8,291 bases of DNA, from the NCBI GenBank assembly GCA_051955775.1, contig JBQCGJ010000162.1, positions 1 through 8,291 of the forward strand, read 5' to 3'. The position numbers and the translations under genes are program-made. The notes beneath the pieces are model-generated. The model had not been told where the DNA came from, ran no database searches, and saw only the letters and a list, made by a program, of their open reading frames with translations. Each line of letters starts with the position of its first letter. Positions within the stretch are counted from its first letter, which is position 1. Of the stretch, positions 6,037-8,291 are shown piece by piece. The DNA comes from DASUHT01 sp051955775. GTDB taxonomy: Bacteria; Actinomycetota; Thermoleophilia; Gaiellales; JAICJC01.

Positions 6037-6051
6037 CCAACACCCTGTTGG
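6037..6051. repeat. Short dyad CCAACA-CCC-TGTTGG in the divergent intergenic region
   Basis: A 6-bp perfect dyad with a 3-nt centre lies between the minus-strand secreted-protein gene and the plus-strand zinc-protein gene. Position and symmetry fit a repressor site shared by divergent promoters, but a stem this short can arise by chance. No convincing -35/-10 pair was found in 5983-6123. Confidence 0.3.
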
Positions 6052-6123
6052 GTGATACGCACTACCCGGTCACGGGGCCTGCGGCAGTCGAATCGCTCAT
6101 GCGATCCGGCATCATGCTGCTGC

Positions 6124-6414
6124 ATGGCGAAGCTCGAGAAGGCCGAGTGGTGGGCGATCAGGAGAGCGAGCAACCGCAAGGCGGCCACCTACCGCTGCCC
6201 GCTGTGCGGGTACCAGCTGCACGCCATGACCGACCACATGCTGATCTCGCCCGAAGGCGACACCAGCCGCCGCCGGCACGCGCACACCGAGTGCGTGATG
6301 GCCGCCCGCCGGCAGGGCCGGCTGCCGTCTCGAGACGACTGGAAGGCGACCCAGCCGCGCCGCCCGTCGCTGCTCAGCCGGCTGCTGGGGCGGGCGGGCG
6401 GCGAGCCGGACTAG
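6124..6414 (+). CDS. Small putative zinc-binding protein (CxxC/HxHxxC)
   Basis: 96-residue basic protein. The core YRCPLCGYQLHAMTDHML gives C25 and C28. The segment RRRHAHTECVMAARR gives H52, H54 and C57. This CxxC...HxHxxC arrangement suggests one structural zinc. The tail (RLPSRDDW, then Arg-, Pro- and Leu-rich) looks flexible. I recall similar small uncharacterised proteins in actinobacteria but know no function; nucleic-acid or protein binding is possible. The ATG at 6124 is chosen because recognisable sequence begins right after it. No Shine-Dalgarno is seen, and no earlier in-frame start is attractive. It is the only convincing plus-strand gene here, diverging from the secreted-protein gene and converging on the HAD gene, with which it shares a CTAG at the stops. 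Confidence 0.8.
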   Translation: MAKLEKAEWWAIRRASNRKAATYRCPLCGYQLHAMTDHMLISPEGDTSRRRHAHTECVMAARRQGRLPSRDDWKATQPRRPSLLSRLLGRAGGEPD

Positions 6415-7424
6415 ACGGCTGAACCATCGGCGAATACCGTCGCCCAGTCGTTCTTGACGCTGATCACCGTCCAGTCGTGCTCCGCCGCCAGCCCGAGGCA
6501 CCGCTCGGCGCCGGCGGTATAGGCGAACTCCCGGTCGGGATCGTCGTGCAGCACCAGCAGTCGCAGCGCGGTGCGGGCACGCCCCCCCGACCAGGCCAGC
6601 ATGGGTATGTCGCCGTTGGAGTTCCCGCACGCGACCACCGGACGGCGCCCGATCCGGCTCCAGATCCGCACCGGCTTGCTGGGGCCGTTGTCGAACACCT
6701 CCACCTGGTCGAGATAGGCCAGCGTGCCGCCGTCGTCGTCCTCCCGGTACGAGATCGCACTCGTGCTCCCGATCACGGCGTCGGGCGGAATGCCGTACAT
6801 CTGCTGCGCGACCTGGCGCATGAAGTCGCGGTCGCCGCCCGACGCGATCAGCGCGGTGAACCCGTGCCCGGCCAGGTAATGGATCAGCTCGACCATCGGC
6901 TGGAAGGCGCAGTCGAGATACCTGCGGCCGAGGATCGGATGCCGCTCGTGCAGAAAGGCGTGAGCGTCAGCGGCGTAGGCGTCGACTGTCATCCCCGCAA
7001 ATGCCCGCACCGCTCCGCCGGTCAGCACCTTCGCATTCGAGTCGTCTCCGGCGTAATGCGCGACCATCGTCCGCCCGAGCCACGCCAGATCGTTCTCGTA
7101 GGCCGCCTTCCACGGCTGACGGTCTCGCAGAGACCGGTCGGCCTCGGCCATCCAGGACAGCCGGCGCAGAACAAAGCCGAGCTCGACCGGCATCGGCTGC
7201 TCGCACCACAGCGTGCCGTCGTTGTCGAACACGGCAACCCGCTCGCCCGCGGGCACGAAATCCCTGCCGCCCTCGTCGGTTACCCGCTCGACGAAGTCGA
7301 GGATGGCCTGCTTGGCGGCTCCATCGTTCCAGGAGACAAGCGCGCCGGCCTCCCCTGATATCCCCTGGACCCCCGCCTCCGAGAAGGGATCGAGCTGTGC
7401 CACCGGGCGATCGTCCCAGCCCAC
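6411..7424 (-). CDS. HAD-superfamily hydrolase (probable phosphatase)
   Basis: 337-residue haloacid-dehalogenase-type enzyme, probably a phosphomonoesterase acting through an aspartyl-phosphate. Motif I is VAVFDNDGTLW (nucleophile D67, acid/base D69), motif II is LIASGGDRDF (S195), motif III Lys is probably K250 in GPSKPVRIW, and motif IV is ACGNSNGDIPML (D272). The ~125 residues between motifs I and II form a C1-type cap, as in the phosphoserine-phosphatase-like branch. Substrate unknown. No signal peptide is visible, so I place it in the cytoplasm. The GTG at 7424 has no Shine-Dalgarno; the recognisable family sequence begins only at SWNDGAAKQ (residue 31), so the true start may lie further in, for example the GTG at codon 8. 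The cfa stop lies 62 nt upstream on the same strand, so co-transcription is possible. Confidence 0.9.
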   Translation of the reverse strand: MGWDDRPVAQLDPFSEAGVQGISGEAGALVSWNDGAAKQAILDFVERVTDEGGRDFVPAGERVAVFDNDGTLWCEQPMPVELGFVLRRLSWMAEADRSLRDRQPWKAAYENDLAWLGRTMVAHYAGDDSNAKVLTGGAVRAFAGMTVDAYAADAHAFLHERHPILGRRYLDCAFQPMVELIHYLAGHGFTALIASGGDRDFMRQVAQQMYGIPPDAVIGSTSAISYREDDDGGTLAYLDQVEVFDNGPSKPVRIWSRIGRRPVVACGNSNGDIPMLAWSGGRARTALRLLVLHDDPDREFAYTAGAERCLGLAAEHDWTVISVKNDWATVFADGSAV

Positions 7425-7447
7425 CGAGGTGCATGCAGTGATGCCCG

Positions 7448-7464
7448 CCCGCCTCGCGAGCGGG
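7448..7464 (-). terminator. Weak GC hairpin between cfa and the HAD gene
   Basis: CCCGC at 7448-7452 can pair with GCGGG at 7460-7464 around a 7-nt loop, about 23 nt after the cfa stop on the minus strand. There is no U-run and the stem is only 5 bp, so termination is doubtful; it may just reflect high G+C. Confidence 0.25.
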
Positions 7465-7486
7465 TGCGAGCACGAGCGGCGGCAGG

Positions 7487-8291
7487 TCAGGTCTGATGGA
7501 GAAAGGACGGGCGCGCAAGGGGCAGCGGATGGGGGGCGCCGGCGGCCACCGCCAGCACCTGGTGCACCGCGATGTCGCCGCGCTGAAACGCGCGTGCCGA
7601 GCCGGTCATGTACAGACGCCAGATCCGCTCGCGTTCCGCGCCCGCCTCGGCGATCGCGCTCTCACGTCCGGCGGACAGATTGGCCAGCCAGCCACGCAGC
7701 GTGAGGGTGTAGTGCTCACGCAGCGACTCCGCGTCGCGCACCTCGAGCCCCGCCGACTCGAGCTCCCCCACAATCGTGCCCAGGCTCTCCAGCTCTCCAT
7801 CGGGAAACACGAATCGCCCGATAAAGCTCCTCGTGTTCCACGCCCGTGCAGCGGCGCGAGTGATCCCGTGGTTGAGCAGCAGCCCTCCGGGCGCCAGCAG
7901 CCCGCGCAACGTGCGGGCGTAGCGGCCCAGTTCGGCGGCCCCCACGTGCTCCACCATGCCGACGCTGGCGATCTTGTCGTACGGCCCGTCCGCCAGCTCG
8001 CGATAGTCCGCCACCCGGATCTGGCATCGATCGCCGACGCCGGCCTCGACGGCCCGCTCACGGGCCAGCCTGGCCTGCGGCTCCGACAGCGTGATGCCCG
8101 TGGCCTCGACGCCGTGGTGGCGCGCGGCGTGGATCACAAGCGATCCCCATCCGCAGCCCACGTCCAGAAAGCGCTCTCCCGGCTGCAGGCGAAGCTTGCG
8201 GCAGATCACATCGAGCTTCCTGGTCTGCGCGACGTCGAGCGGCTCCTGCGCGTCGGCGAAGTACGCGCACGAATAGACCATGGTGGGCCCC
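7487..8291 (-). CDS. cfa: Cyclopropane-fatty-acyl-phospholipid synthase, 5' end cut by window edge
   Basis: SAM-dependent enzyme that adds a methylene across double bonds of membrane phospholipid acyl chains, a classic stress and stationary-phase modification. About 267 C-terminal residues are visible; family members are about 380-430, so the N-terminal lipid-binding part lies beyond the right edge. The frame runs off the edge: the Met at 8281 is internal, preceded by GPT, as in the family segment ahead of YSCAYF. Visible: YSCAYF (active-site Cys), the SAM site FLDVGCGWGSL, GITLSEPQ, SVGMVEHVG (catalytic Glu), the conserved His in LLNHGIT, RFVFPDGELESL, and HYTLTLRGW (active-site Tyr). All expected active-site positions in this part are intact. 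In actinobacteria, relatives also make mycolate or tuberculostearate modifications, so the exact product is uncertain. Confidence 0.95.
   Translation of the reverse strand, partial: GPTMVYSCAYFADAQEPLDVAQTRKLDVICRKLRLQPGERFLDVGCGWGSLVIHAARHHGVEATGITLSEPQARLARERAVEAGVGDRCQIRVADYRELADGPYDKIASVGMVEHVGAAELGRYARTLRGLLAPGGLLLNHGITRAAARAWNTRSFIGRFVFPDGELESLGTIVGELESAGLEVRDAESLREHYTLTLRGWLANLSAGRESAIAEAGAERERIWRLYMTGSARAFQRGDIAVHQVLAVAAGAPHPLPLARPSFLHQT

Noticed and set aside
6015..6422. Plus-strand frame beginning MAEAPPPTNTLLGDTHYPVTG, overlapping the zinc-protein gene in another frame
   Set aside because: The first ~40 codons look protein-like, but the Shine-Dalgarno is about 14 nt away, third-position G+C is not strongly raised, and the rest is a shadow of the zinc-protein gene. 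A short upstream frame cannot be excluded.
7425..7486. Promoter for the HAD gene in the 62-nt gap after cfa
   Set aside because: No convincing -35/-10 or stress-sigma motif; read-through from cfa is as likely.

Overview
The window is GC-rich (roughly 70% G+C) bacterial DNA with GTG starts, dense coding and a LexA box of the Gram-positive/actinobacterial type. Two protein types seen often in actinobacteria (a LolA-like protein beside an ABC ATPase, and a small CxxC/HxHxxC protein) point to Actinomycetota. The soil class Thermoleophilia is my best guess, but this rests on protein style, not on a marker gene. It reads as ordinary chromosome: no insertion sequence, CRISPR array, tRNA, rRNA or phage gene is visible.

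Layout, left to right. (1) 1-1960, minus strand: a membrane-anchored LolA/RseB-like extracytoplasmic protein followed by an ABC exporter ATPase that runs off the left edge; they form one operon. (2) 1961-2051: a short gap with a perfect 9-bp hairpin. (3) 2052-3239, minus: dinB, a Y-family DNA polymerase. A perfect LexA operator sits 2 nt before its start codon, and a 13-bp inverted repeat surrounds the operator and covers codons 1-5. (4) 3290-3433, minus: a 47-residue, almost entirely hydrophobic membrane protein with a good Shine-Dalgarno and a SigB/SigF-type stress promoter. (5) 3434-3623: the largest gap (190 bp), holding that promoter and an unusual AT-rich 17-bp perfect inverted repeat around an 83-nt GC-rich core. 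(6) 3624-5982, minus: a secreted four-cysteine protein and, 4 nt later, a membrane GGDEF-EAL cyclic-di-GMP enzyme. (7) 5983-6123: a divergent intergenic region. (8) 6124-6414, plus: a 96-residue putative zinc-binding protein, the only convincing plus-strand gene. (9) 6411-8291, minus: an HAD-type phosphatase and, upstream of it, the C-terminal two thirds of a cyclopropane-fatty-acid synthase.

The genes do not form one pathway. The common theme is stress and envelope: SOS-controlled translesion synthesis, a stress-sigma small membrane protein, membrane lipid cyclopropanation, c-di-GMP signalling with a possible extracytoplasmic partner, and an export operon. The least-explained parts are the non-coding structures around 3225-3281 and 3506-3622 and the secreted-protein/c-di-GMP enzyme pair. 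I found no clear previously undescribed defence or mobile system.
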